Part shown: in pieces, positions 19,883-28,315 of the stretch | Position numbering within the stretch: position 1 is the first letter of the stretch | How the letters are laid out: each line of letters begins with the position of its first letter | Assembly: GCA_018383195.1 (NCBI GenBank) | Contig: JAGZOP010000001.1 | Span: 124,001-188,000, forward strand | Length of the DNA stretch: 64,000 nucleotides | Source of the DNA: Clostridiaceae bacterium | Lineage (GTDB): Bacteria > Bacillota > Clostridia > Oscillospirales > Butyricicoccaceae | Direction of reading: 5' to 3' | The notes under the pieces: generated by a model | Told to the model about the DNA's origin: nothing | Seen by the model: only the letters and a program-made list of their open reading frames with translations | Database searches by the model: none | Made by a program: the position numbers and the translations under genes

Positions 19883-20632
19883 TTAAACTGTTTCTTCTGC
19901 TGCATTGCCGCGTGCTGCATTGCGCAGCATAGAAACTTCTTCCTCTGTCAGCTCTCGATATTCCCCGGGGGCAAGCGAAGCGTCAAGCCGCAGCGGACCA
20001 ATCGACAGACGTTTAAGGTGTTCTACGTGACCGCCAACTGCGGCGATCATCCGCTTGACCTGATGGTGCTTACCTTCCCGCAGCGTAACCTCTACCCGCG
20101 TCAGACCATCCTGTACGCCCTCAATCTTCAGCACCGCCGGTTTGCACAGCGTACCGTCTGCAAGCGTAAGCCCTTCCGCAAAGCGCTTCGGCGCACTGAG
20201 TTCAAGCCGTCCCTCAACGAGCGCGGCGTAGACCTTGTCCACATGCCGTCTAGGTGCGGTCAGCGCATGAGCGAAACCGCCGTCATCTGTAATGAGCAGC
20301 AGCCCTTCGGTATTTTTGTCCAGCCGACCGACCGGAAACAATCCGCGGCGTTCGGCTTCGGGGAACACGGACAGTACGGTTTCATGCAAGTTGTCCACGC
20401 ATGCTGAAACCAAATCCGGTGGCTTATTGAGCATATAATATCGGCCGATCCGCCAACGCACCGGTGTGCCGCCGAGCGTAAGCTGATCCTCTGCTGGGGT
20501 CACTTTATACGCTGGATCACGGATAATTTCTCCATTCACCGCAGCGCGTCCGGCGCGGATCATTGCCCCAACCTCTTTCCGGCTTCCGCAGCCAAGCGAT
20601 GACAGCGCTTTATCCAAACGCTCCTTCGCCAT
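19883..20632 (-). CDS. rsuA: 16S rRNA pseudouridine synthase, RsuA type
   Basis: Isomerises a uridine in rRNA; the subfamily best fits RsuA (U516 of 16S rRNA), though RluB/RluE-like specificity cannot be excluded. It is 249 aa from the ATG at 20632, which follows GGAGGG. The N-terminal S4 RNA-binding domain begins ERLDKALSSLGCGSRKEV. The catalytic domain has LNKPPDLVSA, the aspartate motif GRLDKNTEGLLLITDDG and KVYAALVEG. It closes with LREGKHHQVKRMIAAVG, a family hallmark. It is transcribed alone. Confidence 0.93.
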   Translation of the reverse strand: MAKERLDKALSSLGCGSRKEVGAMIRAGRAAVNGEIIRDPAYKVTPAEDQLTLGGTPVRWRIGRYYMLNKPPDLVSACVDNLHETVLSVFPEAERRGLFPVGRLDKNTEGLLLITDDGGFAHALTAPRRHVDKVYAALVEGRLELSAPKRFAEGLTLADGTLCKPAVLKIEGVQDGLTRVEVTLREGKHHQVKRMIAAVGGHVEHLKRLSIGPLRLDASLAPGEYRELTEEEVSMLRNAARGNAAEETV

Positions 20633-20663
20633 TCGCATCCCTCCGTCTACTCTGGATAAATAT

Positions 20664-20692
20664 AGAGTACCACTTTTTCGCAAGTTGCACAA
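20664..20692 (-). promoter_or_regulatory. Sigma-A promoter for rsuA
   Basis: Minus strand: TTGTGC (20692-20687), 17-bp spacer, TACTCT (20669-20664), about 30 bases before the start codon. Confidence 0.6.
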
Positions 20693-20775
20693 TAGGTTTG
20701 GCGAAAAAAACGAAAAAATTGCGGATAAACTTGTGCGGTTTCGTCATTTTTTCTTTTTTCAAAATTTCCCAAAAC

Positions 20776-20815
20776 GAAAAAAGACGATTTTCAGAATTCA
20801 TTTCCGAAAACCGCC
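20776..20815 (-). terminator. Intrinsic terminator after the DUF4830-like gene
   Basis: Minus strand: 12-bp stem with some G-U pairs (20815-20804 against 20794-20783), then a run of T. It lies just past the stop at 20834. Confidence 0.65.
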
Positions 20816-20833
20816 TTTTTCTATTTTTCAACA

Positions 20834-21328
20834 TTATTCCTGTTGATTTTGATTTGTTTTTTCCGTCACTCCATGAATAAATCCGTCCGCTTGCGCCGAG
20901 CAAATATCTGCTGCAATTAGCCGATTCCGATACAGCACAAGACTTGCCGTAACCCCTTCTTCCCCACTCGGATCATTGAGCACCGAATAGACATACAGCA
21001 TGGCTTTCCTGCCTTTATACTTCTCAAGATCCAACCCCTGCTTTCTTTGCAGTGCATTGTACTCCTCATAGGCTGCATCGAAGGTATCCGGGATACGTAC
21101 CTCAGTTTCGGTCGTAGGCGTCTCCTCCACTTCCCATCCGTAACTCTGCAAAAATTCCACGCGCGCTTCATTTGTGGCAAGCTTTTGTGACAGCCCGGCT
21201 TCTGCCGCCGCGCTTGCCGCATCTGCACCGTGCGCAGACAGTGCCGAAACACCCCAGATCACTGCTGCCAGCGCAAGCAATCCGACCGCAGCCTTTTTCA
21301 CCGTCAACTTGGTTGCATATACAATCAT
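20834..21328 (-). CDS. Secreted or anchored DUF4830-like protein
   Basis: Small exported protein of 164 aa, function unknown. The N-terminus is a basic stretch plus a hydrophobic helix (residues about 11-30, AAVGLLALAAVIWGVSAL), a signal peptide or anchor. The rest matches what I recall of DUF4830: NEARVEFLQSYGWEVEE, IPDTFDAAYEEYNALQRKQG, then LEKYKGRKAMLYVYSVLN and a final SLVLYRNRLIAADICS. Homologues occur mainly in spore-forming Clostridia, sometimes with sporulation-linked expression. The start follows GGGAGGG by 8 bases. No clear sigma-A promoter was seen in the 200-bp gap upstream. Confidence 0.7.
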   Translation of the reverse strand: MIVYATKLTVKKAAVGLLALAAVIWGVSALSAHGADAASAAAEAGLSQKLATNEARVEFLQSYGWEVEETPTTETEVRIPDTFDAAYEEYNALQRKQGLDLEKYKGRKAMLYVYSVLNDPSGEEGVTASLVLYRNRLIAADICSAQADGFIHGVTEKTNQNQQE

Positions 21329-21403
21329 TTTGATTCCCTCCCTGTTGTTCCATGCCTTGCTTCAACATATGTACAAGCGGCAGGGTTTAGAACCGGGGAG
21401 GAA

Positions 21404-21500
21404 GAGAGTTAAAAGTGCAGGGTTGAGAGTTTGGAGTTTTGGAATCGCCGCGCAGCAGCGTTCCATAAGTTCTCTCCACTCTCCATTTTCAACTCCTGCC
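21404..21500. repeat. Purine/pyrimidine-rich simple sequence between genes
   Basis: Plus-strand stretch of GAGAG/TTGAGAG-type words followed by TTCTCTCCACTCTCCA words, in the gap between the EF-G-like gene and the DUF4830-like gene. The same vocabulary recurs around 53477-53605. It looks like a dispersed low-complexity element rather than a gene. Confidence 0.4.
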
Positions 21501-21502
21501 TG

Positions 21503-21532
21503 AAAAGAGCGGCGCATTGCGCCGCTCTTTTT
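21503..21532. terminator. Terminator after the EF-G-like gene
   Basis: Symmetric stem AAAAGAGCGGCGC/GCGCCGCTCTTTT with a short loop, directly past the stop of the minus-strand GTPase gene. Confidence 0.85.
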
Positions 21533-21533
21533 A

Positions 21534-23618
21534 TCAGTCCTTATTAAGCGCTTCCATGCGCGCCTTGTTCTCCGCAATTACCTTCTCCTGTACCATCGGA
21601 GGCGCATCGTCATAGCGCTCGAACGCGGATTCAAACGAACCACGTCCCTGCGTCATCGAACGCAGCGTAATCGCATAGTCGGTTGTTTCTGCCATCGGCA
21701 CTTCTGCAAGAATCTCCTGCTGTCCGCCCTCAACCGGATTCATACCCATGATGCGTCCGCGGCGCTTGTTCAAATCACCGATGACATCGCCCATGTAGTT
21801 ATCCGGAACAATAACCTTCATCGAGCAGATTGGCTCGAGCAGTACCGGAGATGCCTGCGGAATACCCGCCTTATATGCCAGACGAGCCGCCATCTTAAAC
21901 GAAAGCTCGTTGGAGTCTACATCGTGATAGGAGCCATCCGTCAAAACAGCCTTCAAGCCGACCATCGGATAACCTGCCAGTACGCCATGCTCCATTGCCT
22001 CACGGATGCCCTTATCGACTGCCGGATGGAAGTTCTTCGGAACAGAACCGCCGAAGATCTTCTCTTCAAACAGATAGTCGCCCTCTGCATACGGTTCGAA
22101 GTCCATCTTGACATGACCGTACTGACCATGACCGCCAGACTGCTTCTTATGCTTGCCTTCTACCGAGACCTTCTTGCGAATCTTCTCGCGGTACGGTACG
22201 ATCGGTGCCGACAGCTCCACTTCTACGCCAAACTTATTTTTCAGCTTGGAGCAAATTACATCCAGATGGATGTCACCTGCGCCGGCAATGGTCATCTGCT
22301 TGGTTTCCGGATTGAAATTCACTTCAAAGCTCGGGTCCTCATCGCGCAGCTTGGCAAGACCAGCGGACATTTTTTCTTCATTGCCCTTGCTCTTCGGTGC
22401 AATACCCTGCATGTAGCACGGCTTAGCAATCTCTACGCCCTCGAGCGAAACCTTACGCACCGACATAGAAAGTGTATCGTCAGTCTTGGTCGTGACAAGT
22501 TTTGCAACTGCGCCAATATCGCCGCAGCCGATTTCATCCACTTCGGTCGTCTTTTTGCCGCATACGGTATAGATGTGACCCATCTTCTCGTTCGCGTCTG
22601 CACGCTTATTGACAAGCGTCATATCGCTCTTAACCGAGCCGGACAGCACCTTGAAGTACGAGAAACGTCCATACTGGTCCGCAACAGTCTTAAATACATA
22701 CGCGCAGGTCGAGCCGTTCGGCGAGCAAATGATCTCGTCCAGTTCGCCCTTCTCATCCTCATAAACCTCAGCCGAAGCCTCGTCCGGAGAAGGCATGTAG
22801 TCCGCGATGCCCTTGAGCAGCGCATAGGAACCAATACCGGTTGCCGCGGTGCCACAGAATACCGGTGCAATCACCAGATCACGTACGCCCTGGCGGATGC
22901 CCGCAATCAGTTCCTCATCGGAGAACTCTTCGCCTGCAAAGTAGCGCTCCATCAGATCCTCGGACAGCTCTGCAATGTTTTCACACAGCGCCGCACGATG
23001 CTGGTCGATACGCTCAACCATGTTTTCCGGAATCGGGATTTCCACGCGCTTGGTGCCATCCATCTTGTATGCCTTGCGGATAACGCAGTCTACAACGCCG
23101 ACGGTGTCACGGTTGCCCTCGAAGATCGGAACTACAATCGGGCATACCGAAACGCCGAACTGCTTTTGCAGCTTATGCAACGCACTGTAATAATCGGAAT
23201 TCTCTTCATCAATCTTGGAAATGTAGAACATACGCGGCATCTGACGCTCAGAAACCTTTTTCCATGCCTTTTCGGTGCCGACGCCGGGACCGGACTTACC
23301 GGTTGCCACAATCAGCGCAGATTCCGAAACGCGCAGCGCATGCTTTACTTCGCTTTCAAAATCAAAGAAACCCGGGGTATCGAGCAGATTGATCTTGCAG
23401 TCATCCCAAACCACGGGAGCGACCGAAGTCGAAATCGTAAACTGACGCTTAATCTCCTCGGGATCATAATCACAAACTGTATTGCCTTCCGGCACCTTGC
23501 CCACGCGCTCGGTCGCGCCGGAGGTAAACAGCAGGCTCTCAATCAGGGAGGTCTTGCCGTCTCCGCCGTGTCCCATGACGCAGACATTTCTTAACTTATT
23601 CACCGGGTACGTTGCCAT
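21534..23618 (-). CDS. EF-G-like translation GTPase (second EF-G type)
   Basis: Ribosome-associated GTPase paralogue of elongation factor G. It is 694 aa with the full domain set: G domain (about 1-270), domain II (about 300-380, YVFKTVADQYGRFSYFKVLSG), and domains III-V ending RFERYDDAPPMVQEK. G1 is GHGGDGKTSL rather than the GHIDHGKTT of true EF-G, G3 is DTPGFFDF, and G4 reads SKID in place of NKMD. These features mark the EF-G2-like group found in Firmicutes beside a canonical fusA. A role in translocation, recycling or stress is not settled. It is not next to rpsL/rpsG/tuf, consistent with a paralogue. Confidence 0.88.
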   Translation of the reverse strand: MATYPVNKLRNVCVMGHGGDGKTSLIESLLFTSGATERVGKVPEGNTVCDYDPEEIKRQFTISTSVAPVVWDDCKINLLDTPGFFDFESEVKHALRVSESALIVATGKSGPGVGTEKAWKKVSERQMPRMFYISKIDEENSDYYSALHKLQKQFGVSVCPIVVPIFEGNRDTVGVVDCVIRKAYKMDGTKRVEIPIPENMVERIDQHRAALCENIAELSEDLMERYFAGEEFSDEELIAGIRQGVRDLVIAPVFCGTAATGIGSYALLKGIADYMPSPDEASAEVYEDEKGELDEIICSPNGSTCAYVFKTVADQYGRFSYFKVLSGSVKSDMTLVNKRADANEKMGHIYTVCGKKTTEVDEIGCGDIGAVAKLVTTKTDDTLSMSVRKVSLEGVEIAKPCYMQGIAPKSKGNEEKMSAGLAKLRDEDPSFEVNFNPETKQMTIAGAGDIHLDVICSKLKNKFGVEVELSAPIVPYREKIRKKVSVEGKHKKQSGGHGQYGHVKMDFEPYAEGDYLFEEKIFGGSVPKNFHPAVDKGIREAMEHGVLAGYPMVGLKAVLTDGSYHDVDSNELSFKMAARLAYKAGIPQASPVLLEPICSMKVIVPDNYMGDVIGDLNKRRGRIMGMNPVEGGQQEILAEVPMAETTDYAITLRSMTQGRGSFESAFERYDDAPPMVQEKVIAENKARMEALNKD

Positions 23619-23693
23619 ATTATACACTCTCCTGCTAGTTTTGTGCGAGAGCGTCCTGTGCAGAATGCCAAATCACGCATCTCTCTGTTCGTA

Positions 23694-23722
23694 ATTATAC
23701 ACTATAGTTCCCCAAAATGCAA
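23694..23722 (-). promoter_or_regulatory. Sigma-A promoter for the EF-G-like gene
   Basis: Minus strand: TTGCAT (23722-23717), 17-bp spacer, TATAAT (23699-23694), about 75 bases before the start codon. Confidence 0.75.
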
Positions 23723-23753
23723 ACACTATTTTTGTGAATCATGCCAACGAGGT

Positions 23754-23795
23754 CAAAAAAAGAGGAAATGCCGCGAAATTTCACAGCATTTCCTC
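23754..23795 (-). terminator. Intrinsic terminator after the P-type-ATPase-like gene
   Basis: Minus strand: 10-bp stem GAGGAAATGC/GCATTTCCTC followed by a T-run (23761-23754). It ends the rlmB operon just upstream of the EF-G-like promoter. Confidence 0.8.
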
Positions 23796-23809
23796 CAAAG
23801 CTTTTCGTA

Positions 23810-26062
23810 TCAATAGTTTCTGCGCCCCGTCAGCGAAATGACAAACACCGGCACATACCACAGCAGCAGATACAGCAGCACGTTCTTCGGCTCCACCGCC
23901 TCAGCCGCACCCTTAAAGGTCAGGTAGAACATGAGCAGCATGCCGCATACTCCCGCAATGGTGCCAATCAGCAGGTTCGAGCGCAGTGCGCTGACCAGCT
24001 TGCGCGCCGCCTGCTGCACAGTTACATACGGCATCGCGCCGTCCTTGGACAGGATTGCGCATACCCGATCCTTTGCCGTATAGCGCGGAGCAATAATCTC
24101 CGGAATGCGTGCCGGATCGACTGCATCAGTCATGCCGTGCTTCATTTCAAACATACTCTCCACCATCGCCGGAGAAATATTGAAATCCTGCGCGGCAATC
24201 ACCGGGCGGATCTTAATCCGCTCCAGTGCATGAATTGCGCCGTAGGTCTGCGCGGTCGGATGATAGGCAAGCGAAATCAAGCCCGCAATCTGGCTGTTGA
24301 TGACCACGTATACACCGTTTTCAATGTTGCTGGCATCCGACACGGGGAGACCCATTCTGGAGAGGAAGGATGCCGTGCCGACCAGCACGCTGTCCCCGCC
24401 GATATCCGCCGACATACCGCCCGATTCATAATGCACCACATTGGATGCGCGCACCGGACGACCGTACTGCTCCCGAAGTGACTCGCTCAGCACGCGACCG
24501 ATCTCAAGCCCCTGCCCAGCAGTCACTGCGGATGCGTAAGCGAGCAGCTTTTCCGCCGAATAGCTGCCAAAGTTGCGAATCTCCTCCACCGTAATCGAGC
24601 CAGCAGGGAACAAATCCCCATCGCGGAGAACTGCTTCCTTCATCCGGCACAACCGGCCTGCCTGACGTGCAGAAGCCAGTGCCGCGCCTTCCGAAAGCAG
24701 CTTACGGGATACATTGCGGTACGGTGCGCCAAATGCGCACAGCACACCGAGCGGTGCAGAAATCGACAAAATTGCAGAAAGCGACCAGAAAAACTGGGTC
24801 GGTTTCCCGCATCCAAAGGATGCCACTGCGGCAAACACAATCGATGCCACAATCGCCAGCGGCGCATAAATGCGCTCAAAATAATCGATCTGATCCGGAC
24901 GCTCCATCTCACGCAGGAAATCGGTCGTATCCGCCATGCGGCTCTTTACCACGCGGCGGGCATGGTCGCGCCCATCCTGATGGGCGTACACGCCGGTCGG
25001 TCGGTCGCCCAGTGTCGCAGCCTTATACGCGCGGTAGCGTCCGGACATGCGCGCCTTTTCCTCCTGCATCTGCGCAAACAGCAGAATGATGCTGACCGCA
25101 CAGTACGGCAGCCATCCCGCCCACTTGAATGTAATGATGGTCATGCCATGAATCAGAGACGCAATGAGCGACAGCACCACGAGCGAGCTGCGGTCTGCTT
25201 TCAGCGTAAACAAATTATAGACGCCGGTCCCCACAATATCGAGCCCGGCAAACATGGAGACAAACTGCAAAAGCATGAGCGTCATGATGGCAAGGTACGG
25301 ATGCTCTGCATATTGCAGCACCTCCGGCATGGGCAGCCCCATGCCGCCGCCCACCGTGATGTAAGTTGCAACCGCCCCAAGAATCAGTACAAAGATGCTG
25401 CGGCGCGCCAGATTTTTTGCGCGCCGCTTGCACACACGCTGCGCCTGATGCGGGTCGCGGATTTCGATTTCGTCCTCCTGATCGCGGGCGCGTTCTTCTT
25501 CCTTACGGCGCGCCTTTTCCAACTGTCTGCGTTCGCGGCGGCTGAGTTTTTCTTCTTTTTCGTCCTCTTCGGTCATGGCTGCCAAACGACGCGCCTTCTT
25601 TTCCGCCGTTTCGCGCAATGCTTGGTCGATTTCCCGCGGGTCTGTTCCCGGGATTCTCGGGATGCGCCCGCTGACCTGCGGCACACGGCCGGTTCCCTGC
25701 GGAATGCGTGCGGTCCCCTGCGGCACGCGCATCGTGCCCTGTGAAACCCGCGGCACTGCGCCGGTTTTCTGCGACGGGCGCTGACCGCTCTGAGGCGGCT
25801 GCACACTGCGCTGTGCGACACGCGCGGTTCCCTGTCCCTGCGGGCGGACAGCCGAACGCCCTTCACGGGTCGTCTGATCGACCACGCCGCTGACCTCAGC
25901 AATAATATCATTCAAATTATATCCGCCGGACGCTTTTTCCGGCTGCTGCTGTGCAGTCTGCTCGTTATTCGCAGCTTTTTTCGGCGGCTCCTCCGGCGGC
26001 ACATCGCCGATCATCTTGCGAATCTCAGACAGTTCCTGCGTATCCATCAGTTTATCGTTCAT
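23810..26062 (-). CDS. P-type-ATPase-like membrane protein lacking catalytic motifs
   Basis: Large membrane protein of 750 aa, function unknown. Residues 1-210 are cytoplasmic: acidic and Gln-rich at first, then a Pro/Gln/Arg repeat (RVPQGTARIPQGTGRVPQ type, about 95-140), then a charged helix. From about 215 there are seven or eight membrane helices. The second half follows the P1B-ATPase plan: a helix with SISAPLGVLCAFGAP where CPC normally sits, then LLSEGAALASARQAGRL, LRDGDLFPAGSITVEEI where DKTGTLT is expected, YASAVTAGQG, GGDSVLVGTASFLSRMGLPV, and two final helices. The A-domain TGE, DKTGT, TGDN and GDGxNDxP motifs are all absent, so transport ATPase activity is unlikely. Its ATG overlaps the rlmB stop (ATGA). 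Confidence 0.75.
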   Translation of the reverse strand: MNDKLMDTQELSEIRKMIGDVPPEEPPKKAANNEQTAQQQPEKASGGYNLNDIIAEVSGVVDQTTREGRSAVRPQGQGTARVAQRSVQPPQSGQRPSQKTGAVPRVSQGTMRVPQGTARIPQGTGRVPQVSGRIPRIPGTDPREIDQALRETAEKKARRLAAMTEEDEKEEKLSRRERRQLEKARRKEEERARDQEDEIEIRDPHQAQRVCKRRAKNLARRSIFVLILGAVATYITVGGGMGLPMPEVLQYAEHPYLAIMTLMLLQFVSMFAGLDIVGTGVYNLFTLKADRSSLVVLSLIASLIHGMTIITFKWAGWLPYCAVSIILLFAQMQEEKARMSGRYRAYKAATLGDRPTGVYAHQDGRDHARRVVKSRMADTTDFLREMERPDQIDYFERIYAPLAIVASIVFAAVASFGCGKPTQFFWSLSAILSISAPLGVLCAFGAPYRNVSRKLLSEGAALASARQAGRLCRMKEAVLRDGDLFPAGSITVEEIRNFGSYSAEKLLAYASAVTAGQGLEIGRVLSESLREQYGRPVRASNVVHYESGGMSADIGGDSVLVGTASFLSRMGLPVSDASNIENGVYVVINSQIAGLISLAYHPTAQTYGAIHALERIKIRPVIAAQDFNISPAMVESMFEMKHGMTDAVDPARIPEIIAPRYTAKDRVCAILSKDGAMPYVTVQQAARKLVSALRSNLLIGTIAGVCGMLLMFYLTFKGAAEAVEPKNVLLYLLLWYVPVFVISLTGRRNY

Positions 26063-26856
26063 GCCTGCTCTCCTCCTGTCCGACGGCGCACCGCTTCATA
26101 CAGAAGCACCGCCGCTGCATTCGACGCATTCAGGGAATTGACTTTGCCGCGCATCGGAATGCTCACAATAAAATCACATTTTTCCCGCACCAGACGGCTG
26201 ATGCCGCTGCCTTCCGAACCGATGACGAGCGCGGTCGCGCCTGCAAAATCGGCTTTGTAAAGATCCACCGTGCCATCGGCTTCTGCGCCGTAGACCCATA
26301 CGCCGCGCGCCTTGAGTTCATCAAGCGCCGCAGCGAGATTGGTCGCCTTGTGCACCGGGATATGTTCCATCGCGCCCGCAGACGCCCGCGCAACTACCGC
26401 AGTCAGACCGACTGCGCGGCGCTTCGGAATAATCACGCCATGCGCGCCCGCCGCCTCTGCCGAGCGAAGGATTGCACCCAGATTATGCGGGTCCTCAATG
26501 CCGTCGCACACGACGAAGAGCGGTGCTTCGCCCTTTGCCTCAGCTGCGGCGAACAGCTCGTCCATGCTCGCATATTCATGCGCCGCCGCCTGCGCGATGA
26601 CGCCCTGATGGTTTCCGGTACGGCTCATACCGTCCAGCTTGCGGCGGTCGCACTGGGTCACCGGTACGCCCGCTTCTTTTGCCAGCGCAATCACATCGCC
26701 CATGCGCCCGTGCGCGCCTTCCGCAACGAACAGCTTGTCTACCGCCCGTCCGGAACGCAGCAGTTCAGAAACCGCATTGCGTCCTTCGACCAGCGTGGTT
26801 TCGTCGCTTTCCTCTGCCGGCATCCGGCGGCGCGGCTTTTTTTCTCTATCGCTCAT
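26059..26856 (-). CDS. rlmB: 23S rRNA (guanosine-2'-O)-methyltransferase RlmB
   Basis: SPOUT methyltransferase expected to modify G2251 of 23S rRNA. It is 265 aa. A basic N-terminal leader is followed by the substrate-binding domain (TTLVEGRNAVSELLRSG). The catalytic knot has DGIEDPHNLGAILRSAEAAG, VIGSEGSGISRLV and IPMRGKVNSLNASNAAAVL. The ATG at 26856 follows GGAG by 8 bases. The usual neighbours cysS and mrnC are not here. Instead it is translationally coupled to the P-type-ATPase-like gene, which may place that protein in the same expression unit without implying a shared pathway. Confidence 0.93.
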   Translation of the reverse strand: MSDREKKPRRRMPAEESDETTLVEGRNAVSELLRSGRAVDKLFVAEGAHGRMGDVIALAKEAGVPVTQCDRRKLDGMSRTGNHQGVIAQAAAHEYASMDELFAAAEAKGEAPLFVVCDGIEDPHNLGAILRSAEAAGAHGVIIPKRRAVGLTAVVARASAGAMEHIPVHKATNLAAALDELKARGVWVYGAEADGTVDLYKADFAGATALVIGSEGSGISRLVREKCDFIVSIPMRGKVNSLNASNAAAVLLYEAVRRRTGGEQA

Positions 26857-26899
26857 AACTTCAACTCCGTATTCCAATCAATATACCGATACAGAATAT

Positions 26900-26929
26900 A
26901 TTATATCATAACCTTCCCTGCGCATTCAA
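26900..26929 (-). promoter_or_regulatory. Sigma-A promoter for rlmB and the P-type-like gene
   Basis: Minus strand: TTGAAT (26929-26924), 18-bp spacer, TATAAT (26905-26900), about 44 bases before the rlmB start. Confidence 0.7.
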
Positions 26930-26980
26930 TGCAGCGGAGTAAAAAAATCACATCTTGTCGGGAAATATCCGCATATGCAA

Positions 26981-27017
26981 AGCCGCGTCCGGTGCATTTT
27001 GTGCACCGGACGCGGCT
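26981..27017 (-). terminator. Strong stem-loop after lysC
   Basis: Perfect 16-bp arms starting AGCCGCGTCCGG on each strand, with a 5-base loop, 20 bp past the lysC stop. The T-run on the minus strand is short (TTT), but stem strength and position support termination. Confidence 0.7.
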
Positions 27018-27036
27018 CAAAACCGGCAGCGCCGGA

Positions 27037-28245
27037 TCAGTCATTGAAGAACTTGTTGTGAATTGCCCGAACTGCCTTGTCGGAATCCTCTTCGTTAATC
27101 AGCACCGAAATCTTGATCTCCGAAGTCGAAATCATGCGGATATTGATGCCTGCGGAAGCGAGCGCCTCAAACATCTTGGCTGCAACGCCCGAGTTTGACG
27201 CCATGCCCGCGCCGACGATGGAAACCTTTGCGACCTCTGCATTGACTGAAATATCCTCAAAACCCAGGTTTTTCTGATTGTCATGCAGCACCTTGACCGC
27301 TTCGTCCACGCTGTTCTGCGGGATGGTAAAGGTGATCGACTTGCGATGGTCCTGACCAACCGACTGCAAAATGATATCTACGTTCACCTTGTGCTTAGCA
27401 AGCAGCGAGAATACGCGGAACGCAACGCCCGGCTCGTCGGGCAGGTTGATAACAGCAATACGGGCACAGTTATTATCACGGGCTACGCCGCTTACATTCA
27501 TTTTCTCCATAACGGAATCCTCCTTGACTTTGGTACCCGGATTGCGGGTAAAGCTGGAGATAACCTCCAGATCAACATTGTATTTCTTCGCCATTTCGAC
27601 CGAGCGATGATGCAGTACATTTGCGCCCAGACTGGCAAGTTCGAGCATTTCATCATAGGTAATCGAATCCAGTTTGCGTGCGTCCGGCACAATCCGCGGG
27701 TCCGCTGTATAAACGCCGTCTACATCCGTGTAGATCTGGCAGAGGTCCGCACCCAGCGACGCCGCAATCGCAACCGCCGTGGTATCCGAGCCGCCGCGGC
27801 CAAGGGTGGTGACGTCATCCTGCTTATTGATCCCCTGAAAACCTGCGACGATGACAATGCGGTTGCGATCCAGTTCGGAGCGGATGCGCTCGGCGGTAAC
27901 CTTGCGGATGCGCGCCTCGGAATAGTTGATGTCGGTTTCGATGCCCGCCTGCCAACCGGTCAGCGAAATAACCGGATAACCGAGTTTCTGAATCGCCATG
28001 GCGAGCAGGGACATGGAAATCATCTCACCGGTGGACAGCAGGACATCCATCTCGCGCTTGGAAGGACGGCTGTTGATCTGTGCGGCTTTTTCGATGAGGT
28101 CGTCGGTTGTGTCGCCCTGTGCGGACACGACAACCACCACCTGATTGCCGTTTTTATAAGCCGAAGTGACGATATCCGCCACATTGAAAATGCGTTCGGT
28201 GTTGGCAACCGAGGTGCCGCCGAACTTCTGAACAATAAGACTCAT
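27037..28245 (-). CDS. lysC: Aspartate kinase
   Basis: Phosphorylates aspartate, the first step of Lys/Thr/Met synthesis. It is 402 aa. The N-terminal kinase domain begins MSLIVQKFGGTSV and contains FQGINKQDDVTTLGRGGSDTTAVA and YTDVDGVYTADPR. Two C-terminal ACT domains start near residues 270 and 345 (NLPDEPGVAFRVFSLLAKH; SIVGAGMASNSGVAAKMFEAL). They imply feedback control by lysine and/or threonine. The ATG at 28245 has GGAGG 12 bases upstream, rather far, but gives the family N-terminus. It is the last gene of the ACT-hom-thrB-lysC run. A separate lysC paralogue may exist elsewhere. Confidence 0.96.
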   Translation of the reverse strand: MSLIVQKFGGTSVANTERIFNVADIVTSAYKNGNQVVVVVSAQGDTTDDLIEKAAQINSRPSKREMDVLLSTGEMISMSLLAMAIQKLGYPVISLTGWQAGIETDINYSEARIRKVTAERIRSELDRNRIVIVAGFQGINKQDDVTTLGRGGSDTTAVAIAASLGADLCQIYTDVDGVYTADPRIVPDARKLDSITYDEMLELASLGANVLHHRSVEMAKKYNVDLEVISSFTRNPGTKVKEDSVMEKMNVSGVARDNNCARIAVINLPDEPGVAFRVFSLLAKHKVNVDIILQSVGQDHRKSITFTIPQNSVDEAVKVLHDNQKNLGFEDISVNAEVAKVSIVGAGMASNSGVAAKMFEALASAGINIRMISTSEIKISVLINEEDSDKAVRAIHNKFFND

Positions 28246-28315
28246 ATGCTTCGTTTTCCTCCTTGGATTCCCCTCCGGGGAACCGGGCATTCGCCCTTAC
28301 AATGAATTCACTGAA

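Noticed and set aside
23810..26062. Functional metal-transporting ATPase
   Set aside because: DKTGT, TGE, TGDN and GDGxNDxP are all missing, despite the matching overall layout.
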